This document shows, in pieces, positions 23,097 to 34,600 of a stretch of 64,000 nt of DNA (the stretch's first letter is position 1; every line of letters starts with the position of its first letter). A program made the position numbers and the translations under genes. The stretch is from positions 17,782,068 to 17,846,067 of the forward strand of contig OZ005617.1 of the NCBI GenBank assembly GCA_963930655.1. Reading direction: 5' to 3'. This stretch comes from Myrica gale (taxonomy: Eukaryota > Streptophyta > Magnoliopsida > Fagales > Myricaceae). A model generated the notes under the pieces. That model was not told the origin of the DNA. It made no database searches and was given only the letters and a program-made list of their open reading frames with translations.

Positions 23097-25628
23097 CTCT
23101 CCTGTTTCAATGCTAGTTTTGAGGGTTATTTGTGTCGGGTAGATTAAGAAAATCCAACACAATTGGTTTCGGTCCCAAAAAATATGCTAACCAGATCGAA
23201 AAGAAAAGAATACCATTCAATCACAAAACAAACAAATGGCGGTACACAAAGCACGAGATTTACATGAAGCACTTTCAACGCAAATATTAAACCAACTAGT
23301 TCTTGGGTATGGCCTGATGTTGGTCGCCAGCGTTTATTTTGTCATATGATAGTCTTTAGAAAATTCCTCCAGTCATGGAGTGGTCATCCCCGTTAACTCG
23401 GTTGTTCATTTTAATGGTTATTTTACGAAAAATTACTAATCAAATCTCTGATAAACAATATGTGATTTTATGGATCTTGTCGATCTCTTTATGCTTGTCT
23501 CTTCAATCCTCATTAACCTTCAGGTCTTGTCGATCTCACACCTTGAGTTTTTTTTTTCACAATTTAAGCAGCCTAAATGTTCAACCTCCTTTATATCCAC
23601 GCCATACAGTTGTCTTAGGATTTTCTCAAAGTCCTGATGGTACACATGATTGACTATCACATTGTATGCCCTTTTAAATAAAATCCTATGATATGGTGTG
23701 TGATCGTTAGAGATCTCAGATCTCGGCTATAGGATCACATGAAAACTATTTTCCATTATTTTCCTTATATTATTTTATTCCGAATTTTGAGTTTCTATTA
23801 ATTGCAATCATGTCTATCAACATATCACAATTCACTCTCGAGTATTTGAGATTGATTTTTGAAATCCTTTTGCTAACAATTATTTGTTTATCTATCATTC
23901 TACTATGTTATATTCCACATGAAACAATAAGATCAAAATAATATCATTGATTAAATTCCTAGCTCATATAATTCTTAATTACAATATGTAACCCGTTGGA
24001 CTCTCAAATTATTTTCAAATATATATATATATAAATTTTGAAAAAATATTTTCACAAAATTCCACTAGTGAGTGATTTCTTTTTGAGTCCAACCCTATAC
24101 ATATATACTTCCTTATCAAGAGACTAATGGATTACTTGTTGAACATTTATACAAGCTCATTTATCATGCCCAAGACCCAACATTGTTTGAAATATTTGAC
24201 CTAAAAAGATCATCACTAAATGATTCGGTTAAAGCACAGAGACACAACAAACAGACAAATCTTAGGTCTAAGGATACAATAAACTATAATTATGTTGAAT
24301 ACTTTATCAACATCAGTGATCACTTCCAAAACGTATCCGTATTTGATTTCATTTAGTGCATGTATTCTTACAATACATTCACTCGTATGCTTAAGGTCAT
24401 CACCTCAATGACGGAATTCATTATCCTATTTAATAGAGGCACAACGAATGTAGACCTATTTGTACATAAATATGTATCTTGATCTAGAACAACTGTCAAG
24501 TGAACAAGAAACTGAAAAATCATACTCTCATCTTTAATTCATTAATCATTAACATAACTTTTTTTATAACGTCACTAACAATATCTATGTAACATCTTAT
24601 GTCACAACATAACACTCAATAAATAAATATAAACATGTGACATCTAAATAAATAATTATCTAGACAACTGGTTTTTAGGGCATATTTCTTATCGTAAAAA
24701 GGGACATATCACCACCGTTCGCAAGCAGTCATGTTACCCCTAGTCACATGAGGTGTTTTAAGTCTAGTTGGTATAGACAGTTTAATTGAATTTTAAATTA
24801 TCAGCCACTAGTTCAACTTGACAGATTGAGTGACTTTAGGAGAAATGACTCGTCGAGATTGGTAGTGATGTGTTCCTATTAGTCACGTGAGATTTATTCC
24901 ATTAACGAAGTCAATCAATTTGACAAAATGACCACTCCACGACACAATAGATTCTCCAGGAACTAGTTTAAGACGAAATAAACTCTAAAGACAAATTTGA
25001 AAACTGGCCATATTTCAAGAATTAGTGGGTCAATTCAGCCTTTTGTTTACAACATCATAACCAACTTCATCAAATCATGGTAGTGTCCTTACTTAGACTT
25101 GCAAATTTTCCTGATCAGGAAAATATATATGCCATAGAGAATCACAAAACAAAACAATATCGTATAAGCTAAACTCTTGGTCTCCATGTGAGTGCGTACC
25201 ACAAAACTTTAACAATCAAACACCATGTAATGCGTACCATTTTCCAGTCGACAAGAGCTATGACTAAAGTATACTTTCTACTATTAGTGGATGGGGAAAT
25301 GAGATGACAAAATGAGGTAAAAAAATCTAATAATTGAAGTTTTTAGTTGGAAAACCTAAATACCTGTATGAAACCGAGGACTAAAATTTTTAATTTTTAA
25401 TTTAAAAACTTAAAAATTGTAAGGATTAAAAATGATTTTTTTTGGGGGGGAAAAACCACACTCACTTTTGTCGGTGAACCGTATATGGCAAGGTCACTTT
25501 CAAATAGTTGGTGGCGTCGCATTCATAATGTGTTAACTAGTGGCCCACCACTAGTCCTACCAGTACCAATCAGGATGAGACAAAAAAATGGTGGCCAATT
25601 CAAGAATATTTGTTGTTAAGACACCTGT
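23097..25628. other. Intergenic, probably old repeat DNA
   Basis: AT-rich, no frame above about 92 codons, no domain. It may be decayed retrotransposon sequence, but I found no matching long terminal repeats. Confidence 0.45.
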
Positions 25629-26580
25629 TAAATACACTTTTGTACCCTTTATGTTCGTGGTTGTTAATATATTGCATCACAATATTTTATTTTTAAGACA
25701 TTGAATTCATTATGTCAGGGCTGACTCAAACCAAATTGAGGCCTAAGACGTTATATAAATTTGTAGGCCTTTTGTATAAATTTTAATATAAAATATTTAC
25801 CAATTATTAAATTTAATATAAAATTTTGAAAGGCCCTATTAATTATTTCTCTAGGGCTCTTACACATGATATCAAGCTTCATAACTTGTACAATTAAGAA
25901 ATGTATAGTTAATTTATTATAGGGCTTTTTTTTTCACTTTTAGCAAAGTTCATAATGTGAAAAAGAATTATGAAGCTTGGGAAAAACATAACATTTTGCC
26001 ATTTTTTTTAGCTCAATTGTCTTTTTTTTTTCTTGGGTCATCTACAATACAAAAAAAATATTGGGTCTCTTTAATTCTTGAGTCTCTTTATGGGGCCTTA
26101 ATCAAGGTGAGGCCTTAGACTATCGCCTAAGTGGCCTTACCCTTGAGTCGGCATTGCATTATGTTATCTTCCCCAACGATTTGCATCCCGTAATGAAATT
26201 TAAGCTCAAATTAGACGGTAATCGTTTATGCATGTCTCTCACGTGACCTCAGTCCCTGTAAAATTATCGTATTGCCCTTGAATCTTAAATAAATCATGAT
26301 TAAATGAGCTTCAAACAAGTTACGATTTTCGCTTATTGGGTTTTGAAACTCATTTAATTGTGATTTATTTGAGATCCAAGGCAATACGATAATCTGACAG
26401 GGTCTGAGATCACGTGAGAGACACGTGCAAACGATTACTGTCTAATTTGACGCAAAATTTCACTCCAGGGTGTATATCGTTGGGGGAGATAACATAATGC
26501 ACTCAATGTCTCAAAAATAAAACATTAGAGTGCAATGTGTCAATACTCCCAAACATAAGGGGTGAAAAGTGTATTTAACT
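25629..26580. mobile_element. Foldback element interrupted by a hAT insertion
   Basis: Left arm starts GTTAAATACACTTTTGTACCC. The right arm read inverted starts GTTAAATACACTTTTCACCC. Both continue through TTTTATTTTT(A/G)AGACATTGA and TTATGTTATCT, CCCCAACGAT and on to about 26310. Removing the nested hAT element restores continuous pairing. Arms are roughly 230 bp, and the size without the insertion is about 0.5 kb. I could not fix the target duplication. Confidence 0.7.
25716..26156. mobile_element. Small hAT-type element, 441 bp, nested in a foldback element
   Basis: Termini CAGGGCTGACTCAA and, inverted, CAATGCCGACTCAA. An exact 8-bp target duplication CATTATGT lies at 25708-25715 and 26157-26164. 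Same family as 3224-3502 (GAGGCCTAAG near the left end, GGCCTTAGAC near the right). It interrupts the left arm of the foldback element at about 25629-26580. Confidence 0.87.
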
Positions 26581-26892
26581 CTTAACATAAATACACCCAC
26601 CTTACACTCTCCAACGATAAGTATCTTACATTTTGCACCATTATCTATTTTTTTTATCACATTGCATCCACCGACTATTGATTTCAGATACTTTGCACAT
26701 ATTAAAATTTTCAGTTGATTTGAATGAAAATTATTTTTTAGTGTGCGAAATGAGAATTTGGTCTTCATAATTTTTTTAAGTAGTGACAATTTATGAGGAT
26801 AAATTCATGATTTTAAAGGCCAAAAAATAAATTTCCATCAAAATTGACAAGAAATTTTAACAAAAGGTGTAAAGTGTTTGAAATTATGTACC

Positions 26893-27405
26893 CATTTACT
26901 CTCTAGGTTTTGACCCCTTTTTAACAAATCGTCCTTCAATTTTTAAATTGATCTTAAAGGCCCTTGAGTTTGCAATTTTTATCGAATAAGTCATTTTTGT
27001 TTAACTTTTTATCTATAAAGTTAACGATTCACACGTCAATTTCAATCATAAGTTCACATGTGTCACCTAAAACTAAAATTATGTGATGTATAATTTTTTT
27101 TATAACTTTTTGTTTTTTAAAACACAAAAAAAAACTAAATTATTTTAATTATTTTAAAAAGCAAAAAAAATAGGAAATAAAACTTAAAAAAATGATAAGT
27201 AATTTTAAGTTTGAGTGACACTTATCAAATTTATGATTAGAGCTGACATGTGAACTATTAACTTTGAGAATAAAATTTTAAGAGGACTTATTTAATAAAA
27301 ATTATAAAATCAGATACCTCTATAATAAATTTGAAAACCGAAACTTGATTTGTTAAAAAATATCAAAATGTAAGGACCAAATGGGTGCTTAACCCAAATA
27401 ATAAA
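26893..27405. mobile_element. Foldback element, about 0.5 kb
   Basis: The left stretch (ACCCATTTACTC, TTTTTAACAAATC, AAAGTTAACGATTCACACGTC) pairs with the right stretch read inverted (ACCCATTTGGTCC, TTTTTAACAAATC, AAAGTTAATAGTTCACATGTC). Boundaries approximate. Confidence 0.55.
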
Positions 27406-28159
27406 TAAGCCTCCATAATTGGCAGGTGAAACCTAATGCAAAGTATATATTTATCTTCTTGTCAATTCAATAACAGCATCGAGCTTTAGTATTTTAAAAT
27501 AGCACGGGAAGTTTTTTTGTTATATATATATATATATATCTTTTTTTTTTTGTAGAAAGTTGCTGTGCACTTGATTTCCTAAAGCTAAAGCAAAGTATAT
27601 ATTTATCTTCTTGTCTTTTCTTTAAGTCAAGATATGCGATTTCGCACTCCCCAGTCCCCACCAAACTTTCCAGGCAACTTTCCACCGAACTTTCCTAGCA
27701 ATTTTCTCGTCATTTCAAAAAGCTGTAAATCGAGTTACCTGCTGGTCTAGGCTTGCCCTGTTTGGTAAGTCTCCTTCCGTGGTAGGTTCTTTCGAGTGGT
27801 GCTTACAATTCTAACCTCATAGTCATGTGTACCGTGACTTGAACCGGGTTAATATTAAAAAATTTATCAATTAATTTTTTATTATTATGATATTTATTAA
27901 AAATCTCTCTGTCATTTCTTTTTCATCAACTCCTATAAAATATCTTTAATTTTTTAAAAACAATAATATTTCACAGACTCTAATACCCAACCACTAGCGC
28001 TACGGTTCATTTTCTCTTTGGTCTGTGGTAGCAAATTCTTATCAAAATGTCCATGTGCCACGAGCTTCTGCTGACGCAATAAGAACCATGTCACATATTA
28101 CGTATTAGTATATATTGAAGGTGTGCAGCGCTGTAATACAAAGTTGGTAGTTATTAGGC
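27406..28159. other. Upstream region of the second AAA-ATPase gene
   Basis: The phrase CTAAAGCAAAGTATATATTTATCTTCTTGTC occurs at about 27584 and, partly, at about 27436 (GCAAAGTATATATTTATCTTC), a direct repeat about 150 bp apart. No gene. Confidence 0.5.
27520..27539. repeat. (TA)n microsatellite
   Basis: Pure TA run. Similar TA runs occur at 48142-48160 and 62901-62924. Confidence 0.9.
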
Positions 28160-28166
28160 TATATAA
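28160..28166 (+). promoter_or_regulatory. Likely TATA box of the second AAA-ATPase gene
   Basis: TATATAA about 30 bp before the 5'-leader segment (ACACAGAGCC...) that is shared with the first copy and 115 bp before the ATG. Spacing fits a plant core promoter. Inferred from sequence only. Confidence 0.55.
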
Positions 28167-28274
28167 CCACCAGTCCCGCCCTCACCCTCGACACAGAGCC
28201 GAGAAAAAGCCTTCCCTTGGCCTGCAAAATAAGAAAATCAAGATCCCCATAAAACCACACCCCGAAACCCAAAA

Positions 28275-29765
28275 ATGTTGCCGGCATCCATGACAGAGAT
28301 GTGGGCAACAGTGGGTTCTACCCTAGCCAGCGTAATGTTTGTTTGGGCGATCGTTCGCCAATATTGTCCTTCTGATCTTCGCATCTTCTTTGAAGCTTAT
28401 ACACAGAGACTCACGAGCTACTTCAATCCCAATATTCAGATTTCTTTTCCCGAGCACACAGAAGATCGGTTCAATCGTAGCGAAGCTTTTACTACTGTGG
28501 AGACATACCTTAGCGCCAACGCCACCAAGAGCGCTAAAAGACTCAAAGCTGAGATGGGCAAAGATAGTAGCAACATAGTGTTGAGTATGGACGAGTATGA
28601 GAGAGTGACCGATGAGTTTCGTGGTGTTAAAATTGGGTGGGCGTCAACCAAAGCGACCACACAGACACAGTCCATGTCATATTTTCCTCCGCCGGGCAAG
28701 AGGTTCTATAAGCTCACGTTTCATAAGAAGCACCGTGAGACAATCACTAAGTCATATTTGGATCACGTTCTGAAAGAAGGGAAGGAGATTAGAGTAAGGA
28801 ATAGGCAGAGGAAGCTCTACACGAATTGTCCTACTGACAAGTGGCCAAGCTACAAACAAAGCATGTGGAGTAGTATTGTGTTTGAGCATCCAGCAAAATT
28901 TGAAACTATAGCGATGGAGCCGGAGAAGAAGCAGGAGATCATTGATGATCTCTTGACTTTCAGCAAGAGTAAGGACTTCTATGCAAAGATTGGGAAGGCG
29001 TGGAAGAGGGGTTACTTACTTTATGGGCCACCCGGGACGGGGAAATCATCGATGATTGCAGCTATGGCAAACTTGCTGAACTATGATATCTATGATCTGG
29101 AGCTCACAGCAGTGAAGGACAACACAGAGCTGAGGAAGCTTTTGATTGAGACAACAGGTAAATCTATCATTGTGATTGAAGACATTGATTGCTCGCTTGA
29201 TCTTACAGGTCAGAGGAAAAAGAAAGCAGAGAAATCTTCGGATGAAGAGGAGAAGCCGAATGAGGAAATTGCCAAGAAGTTAGCAAAGGCAGAAGAGGGC
29301 AGCAGCAGTAAAGTCACTCTTTCGGGGCTGTTGAATTTTATCGATGGATTGTGGTCCTCCTGTGGGGGAGAGAGGCTGATTGTTTTTACCACCAATTATG
29401 TGGAGAAGCTGGATCCGGCACTCATAAGAAGGGGGCGAATGGACAAGCATATTGAGCTATCTTACTGCAGTTTTGAGGCTTTCAAGGTGCTTGCGAAGAA
29501 TTACTTGAATCTTGAAATGCACCCGATGTTTGATGCGATTCAGAGGCTGATGGGAGAGACCAAGATCACACCAGCAGACGTTGCGGAGAACCTTATGCCA
29601 AAGTCCTCACTGGATGATGCAGACAAATGCCTATCGAAGCTGATACAGGCTCTTGAGGAAGCGAAGGAATTAGAAGCAGCAAAGAAGAAAGATGAAGACG
29701 TGAAAGTGAATGATCCAACCATGAAAGATCCTGTCGTCGACAAAGATACTGAAAATCCACAGTGA
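28275..29765 (+). CDS. AAA-ATPase, ASD/BCS1-like, second tandem copy, intronless
   Basis: A 496-aa paralogue of the gene at 18760 in the same orientation about 8 kb downstream, and collinear with it nearly throughout. The order is the same: hydrophobic N-terminal segment (MGSTLASVMFVWAIV), AAA-associated domain, Walker A GPPGTGKSS (about residues 251-259), Walker B IVIEDIDCS, GLLNFIDGLWS, TTN and RRGRMDKHIELSY. The main differences are in the linker after Walker B (EEEKPNEEIAKKLAKAEEG) and in the acidic C-terminal tail, which are the usual variable places. The start has no competing upstream ATG in frame. A TATATAA box lies 115 bp upstream. Both copies keep all ATPase motifs, so both look functional. 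The short AGCCGAGAAAA-like 5' leader is shared with copy 1. Confidence 0.94.
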   Translation: MLPASMTEMWATVGSTLASVMFVWAIVRQYCPSDLRIFFEAYTQRLTSYFNPNIQISFPEHTEDRFNRSEAFTTVETYLSANATKSAKRLKAEMGKDSSNIVLSMDEYERVTDEFRGVKIGWASTKATTQTQSMSYFPPPGKRFYKLTFHKKHRETITKSYLDHVLKEGKEIRVRNRQRKLYTNCPTDKWPSYKQSMWSSIVFEHPAKFETIAMEPEKKQEIIDDLLTFSKSKDFYAKIGKAWKRGYLLYGPPGTGKSSMIAAMANLLNYDIYDLELTAVKDNTELRKLLIETTGKSIIVIEDIDCSLDLTGQRKKKAEKSSDEEEKPNEEIAKKLAKAEEGSSSKVTLSGLLNFIDGLWSSCGGERLIVFTTNYVEKLDPALIRRGRMDKHIELSYCSFEAFKVLAKNYLNLEMHPMFDAIQRLMGETKITPADVAENLMPKSSLDDADKCLSKLIQALEEAKELEAAKKKDEDVKVNDPTMKDPVVDKDTENPQ

Positions 29766-30984
29766 ATCTGTCACCCCCCGTATTGAGTTCTTTGAATTTT
29801 AATGTGAGAAGAATAACTAGTTATTAATGCTTGTTCAATATATATTGTCTATGAACTTGGGACATTAGGAGGTGTAAGGAATCGAAATAAACACAAAAAT
29901 CATGCCAAATAAAAGAATCATCGACTCAAATGCCAAAATTCAGGATATGAAACCAACGGTGTCATCGTGGATAGGGAAAATCTCGCTCTCTCTCTCTCTC
30001 TCTCTCTCTCATACGAAGCTCCTTTACGTTGACAGGGTTCTCCTTTTCCTAGCCAAATACTTTGAATTTCTTCAATCTTGTCACGGGGGTTCCTTTCTCG
30101 TTGGAGTAGCATGGCTGCGGAAACTTTCCACTGATTCCTGAACAAAAGATTGTGGGCCAGCTTCGTGAATTGTACTAATATTATTATTTTTTTTTATTGA
30201 GCAGCCATCACTTAGTCAAATAGGAATCAACTGGTATGGCCTTGGTCCCCAAGAAAGGAGTGCCACTGACTCACTCGAAAGTAAGGTAATCAAGGATGTG
30301 ACCACGCAATGATCCGTGTCCGCTTCTTCGGCCAAACAATGATAGGATTAGAATTTTATTAGGAGAAAGATCTAGCCTACACCATTTTATGCACTGTCTA
30401 AAGTTTCATGCACTGTCTAAAGTTTCGGGCAACATAAGTTCTGCAATAAAATTCACCTTCTGTGTCTCTCTCTCTCTGAATTACACTGCAGTCCAAACAA
30501 GAAATTGCAGAAAATCTTCATCCATGAGTATCAATTCACTTGAGAAACTTTTGGATAGATTGATTTGTGGGTGTTCTTCAAATCTATATATATTTTTTTT
30601 TCTTTTTTCACAAAAACTAGTTTTAGTGTAGACAACTTCGAAGTAAAGTAGAAAAAACATGTTTATGCCTACTGAAGTTAAAAAAAAATCTGCAAATTTA
30701 TTAAACAAAACTTCCTAAGAGATGGCATATTAAGCTGATCATAGTTCGAGGTCTGAATTCCATCGTTGTAAGCCCAGAAATTCTTTGCTGTGCAAGTGTT
30801 ATGACGTTGTTCTTAGTACTTGCTTTGTTGTAGGGATTTTTGTTGGCAACTTTTGATTAGTCCATAGTGGTATCATGCCTCCAAAAGGTTTGGGAGCAAG
30901 ACAAAAATCAGAGATGGCACAATCCATTTCATGGGCAAAGTTCTCCAGGCACTGGCCAAGGCCTATAGGCCCACTCTCTTGTAG
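29766..30984. other. 3' flank of the second AAA-ATPase gene with inserted DNA
   Basis: Contains the CT microsatellite and AT-rich sequence. By comparison with copy 1 most of it looks inserted between the gene and the conserved block. No transposon ends identified. Confidence 0.45.
29986..30010. repeat. (CT)n microsatellite
   Basis: Uninterrupted CT repeat of about 25 bp, 220 bp past the stop of the second AAA-ATPase gene. Confidence 0.95.
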
Positions 30985-31310
30985 ACATCATGGACCTGTT
31001 TGCGTGCCAAAACTGTAAAACAAGCAGATCTATCTATATGGGCATCTTCAACAAAAAGTAATTCGTCAAACTTGAGGCAGAAAAAATAAATTCAAAGACA
31101 ATAAGAAACCGAAACAGAAATAAAGATACAAATTGGTTACCTTTTGAGGGAGGATGGTTCAATTACAAAAACAAAAACAGTTTCTAGCCCGATTGCTTTA
31201 TCAAGAGACCCAACCAACCCAAATGCCCAGAGGGCAGATCATCGTCATGAACATGGGAGAGAAACCACTAGGCTGTAACATCTAATAGGCCAAATTTGTT
31301 CAGTTACAAT
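30985..31310. repeat. Conserved non-coding block downstream of AAA-ATPase copy 2
   Basis: The partner of 20345-20705. Here it lies about 1.2 kb past the stop codon instead of 86 bp, so about 1.1 kb seems to have been inserted between gene and block (29800-30980). It marks the right side of the duplicated unit. Confidence 0.65.
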
Positions 31311-31626
31311 ATTAGTTAAAGGTTATTGTACACTGATTGGATGAACTAAGGAACTCCCAACAATTTCCTGATTCGTTTGTCGTAGGTTTCTTTGAATGTA
31401 GAGATGCTAAAAAATGACTACGTACCTAATCTACATAACTCTGAGCATTGCATTGCATTGCCCCCAGCAATCACGCACCAAGGTAGCTGCTTAAACTACA
31501 CCATGGAAGAATTCTGACGGTAACTTCCTCCATGGGGATCACAAAATTTATGAACTTAACTATCATACATGTAGCTTCCCTGGGAGAAAACAAATCCCGA
31601 GCTTTCCAACTGCACAGCTGGAAGCA

Positions 31627-34600
31627 TTAGAAGTCATCTGTATCTTCATCTTTCATTACAGCGTTCGGACCATCATCGAAACCGGAACCAGGAGCAAGCT
31701 CATTTAGGTCAAGAAAACGTCTTTTCTGTACACCCTCATTTTCGTCCTGGACAGGGCTATTTGATTTCTCGGGTGGCTGCTTTTGCTCTTTCTCTACCGT
31801 TTCAGTGTAAGCTTCAACTGGCGGGTCAACTTTCATTTTATGGTCATTATCATTGCCATCAGAATCCTGACTTTCTATTGAATAATCCCCATTCTCACTT
31901 GCATCTGAGTGTACATCTGATGCATTTGACCTCGACCTCTCAGGTTTCGTAGACTCTGTTTCTGATTCTGACATCTCATACTGTCTGTAATTAATACGAT
32001 TTCTAGTGGCCCTCTTACTGCGTCGTAGACCTGACTGGAGCTCATCAACTGACCTTAGTTTCGTTTCCCTCCTAGTACGGCCTGGCAATTTTCTAACTTT
32101 TTGGGGCTCATTACTTTCCTCACTGTTACTTAGGGAATCATCATCTTCTTCTTCTTCTTCCTCCTCTTCAGCATTTTCTTCCTCCCAATGATACTCCTCA
32201 TCTCCCTCAGAGCTACTTGATAGTTTCCTCTTCTCTTTGCGTTTCCTCAAATATTCCTCATCATAAACAGCTTCCCCAACTATATCGTCATCACTGTCGT
32301 AGTCTGCCTCATTATCTGAAACTGCTTCAACAAACTCTCTTGCAGAATACTGTCGAGGTCTCTGACTCCGCCGATTGCTACATTTTAATATATATTACTT
32401 AATGCAGGGATGACTTTTTAACACATGAAACTATATTCTGAAACATTAAAAAGAATTTCAACTCACCTTCGATCCAATGGGTCATCTTTATGCTCTTCCT
32501 GAGCGTCATCAAAATCAGCTGATGTGGGAGACGGTGCACTGAAATTGACATGTGGTGAAGCATGTGAAGGGCTGCTCCATTTTCCATTTGCAGAAGCTTC
32601 AGGTTTCACAACCATGTCTCTTCTGTGTAGAGGTTCCGGGGATGGCTGTTTCCATCTGTAAGAATGAGAATATAATAAGTTAAAAGTTCATACCTTGTAA
32701 ATCAGTAAACCATATTGTCTTAGGCACGCAATCTATACTTTGTAATCTTGATAGCTTCGTTGATGGACTTGTCATAATCATCTGCAAAACCATGACAAAC
32801 AGCAGATTTCATATATCCATCACATTTGAATAGCACCAAGCAGTATATGAACATGTGTCCAATGGTCACCTAGCAGCAGCGCATCAGAGAATTAATTTTA
32901 TAGAAAGCCTCAAATTATTAAGGTTAAAAATACGTTCTTACTGATAAGTATTACTACTATGTGAACAGGAAAGTACAACCCCTCCCTCCAAAAAAAAAAA
33001 TAAATAAACATGGTACAGAAGTTAACCACATTAAGGAGGAAGTATGACCGGGTTGTTCTTACCAAAGGTATAGGTTACGGGTTTTCTGTCACGAAGAGAG
33101 CGTCCTGGAGCAAGCCCATCTACACTCAAGAAATTATCAAGAAGGAGAGCTTGTCTGTGTTGCTTTTTCATCAACCTCTCCTTCCTCTGCAAACAACAAA
33201 TTTAAATTGCAACTTTTTTTCATCTGGCTTATTTCCCCAGAAACAGCAATATTAATAGCATGATTTATTCTACGAAACCAAACTTAATACAAGAACACAC
33301 TTCTCTAAAGAACACAAATCAAGGAAAACAACCAATCAAATTAAGAAGGTTCTGGTCAACAAACAGCATTGAGTACCTTATGATCCTTCTCAATCTCAGG
33401 AAGCATGTCTATCTTCAACCTTTTTCCTAATGAAGCCTCGGTTCGGTTTTTACTTGAGAAAAGCTTTTCCTGCAATAGACGGACAAGTTTCACAAGAGCA
33501 GCAGTAGAGAGAAAATTGGAACACTTTTCCTGAATTTGGGAAGTTGAAAAAAAGTTTGAAATTCATGTCTTATGCAAAAACGTACCACAAAAGAATTGTT
33601 ATGGTAGTCAGTTGTAGGTAATACAACGTCTTCCATTTTAAAGTTTCTACTTGACAAGCCTCAACTATACCCGACCCTTTATCAAGTATAACACCGAATA
33701 AGCACTACATCTAATGGGGATTTCTTGTTTACTTTGTTTCTTTGGGCAAATGCGTTGTTGAGGGGCCCTTTTCTTGATTTTCAGGATTTCATTAGCTTTT
33801 TTGTTTGTATGTTGTAATTTGTCAGTACAATCTTTGTACTGATGTTTCCCTCTTTCGTTAATAAAATTTCTTACTTATCAAAAAAAAAAGAAAAGCCAAA
33901 CATTTATAGACAACCCTAACAAATGGATCCCACATACACCAAAAATGTATATATAGTTCTCTGAAGGACAAAACATTTCCAACTAAAATTGATGACCTCC
34001 ATCACCCAAAATTCAGCACAATTAGCCTTAGTCTCAATGTATTGGAACTACCTGTGTGAGAAACCCGGCATAATTTGTACCCCCAAAGCTGGGTACAGCA
34101 TCCAAGAACAGCTTTTGAACCCCACAAAACATGGATTGTTTAGAATGATGGAGGATGTCATGTGTAGTCACATCATCAGCTAGGCCTTTGGTTTTTATGA
34201 TTTTGCAAGTTCACAGACGTTTTGACATCTTGGTTGTGAATAACTGAAATCGGGGGCTGTATTTGGACATTCATCTCATCCTCTATACCCATTAAGGACA
34301 TCTATTACCACTCGGGGTAGGTGATTATAATCCTTTACTAGTCTCCCCAATAAGAAAAATCCACTAAATCCCAAAAGGGCCATAACACCTCTCAACAGCA
34401 AATGTCTAGATCTTCACGCTCCATGAAAACATTTAACTTGAAGGGCCTTTTCAACTTCCCAAAACCTCTTGACAATTCACACACACTAAAAGAGAGAACA
34501 TTAATAAAAGCTTTGTGCGCAAGCTTGGGAACTCATAAAACTATCACTATGAAGGCAAAACCTGTATTGAACTGTGGTAAAAACAGTCATCAGAAGGTTT

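Noticed and set aside
23160-25500. Possible copia LTR remnant
   Set aside because: No paired long repeat, primer site, or coding domain could be found; left as unassigned AT-rich DNA.
31761-32402. Plus-strand frames opposite the DDR4 last exon
   Set aside because: They only mirror the acidic tail codons (Ser runs opposite Glu/Asp codons).
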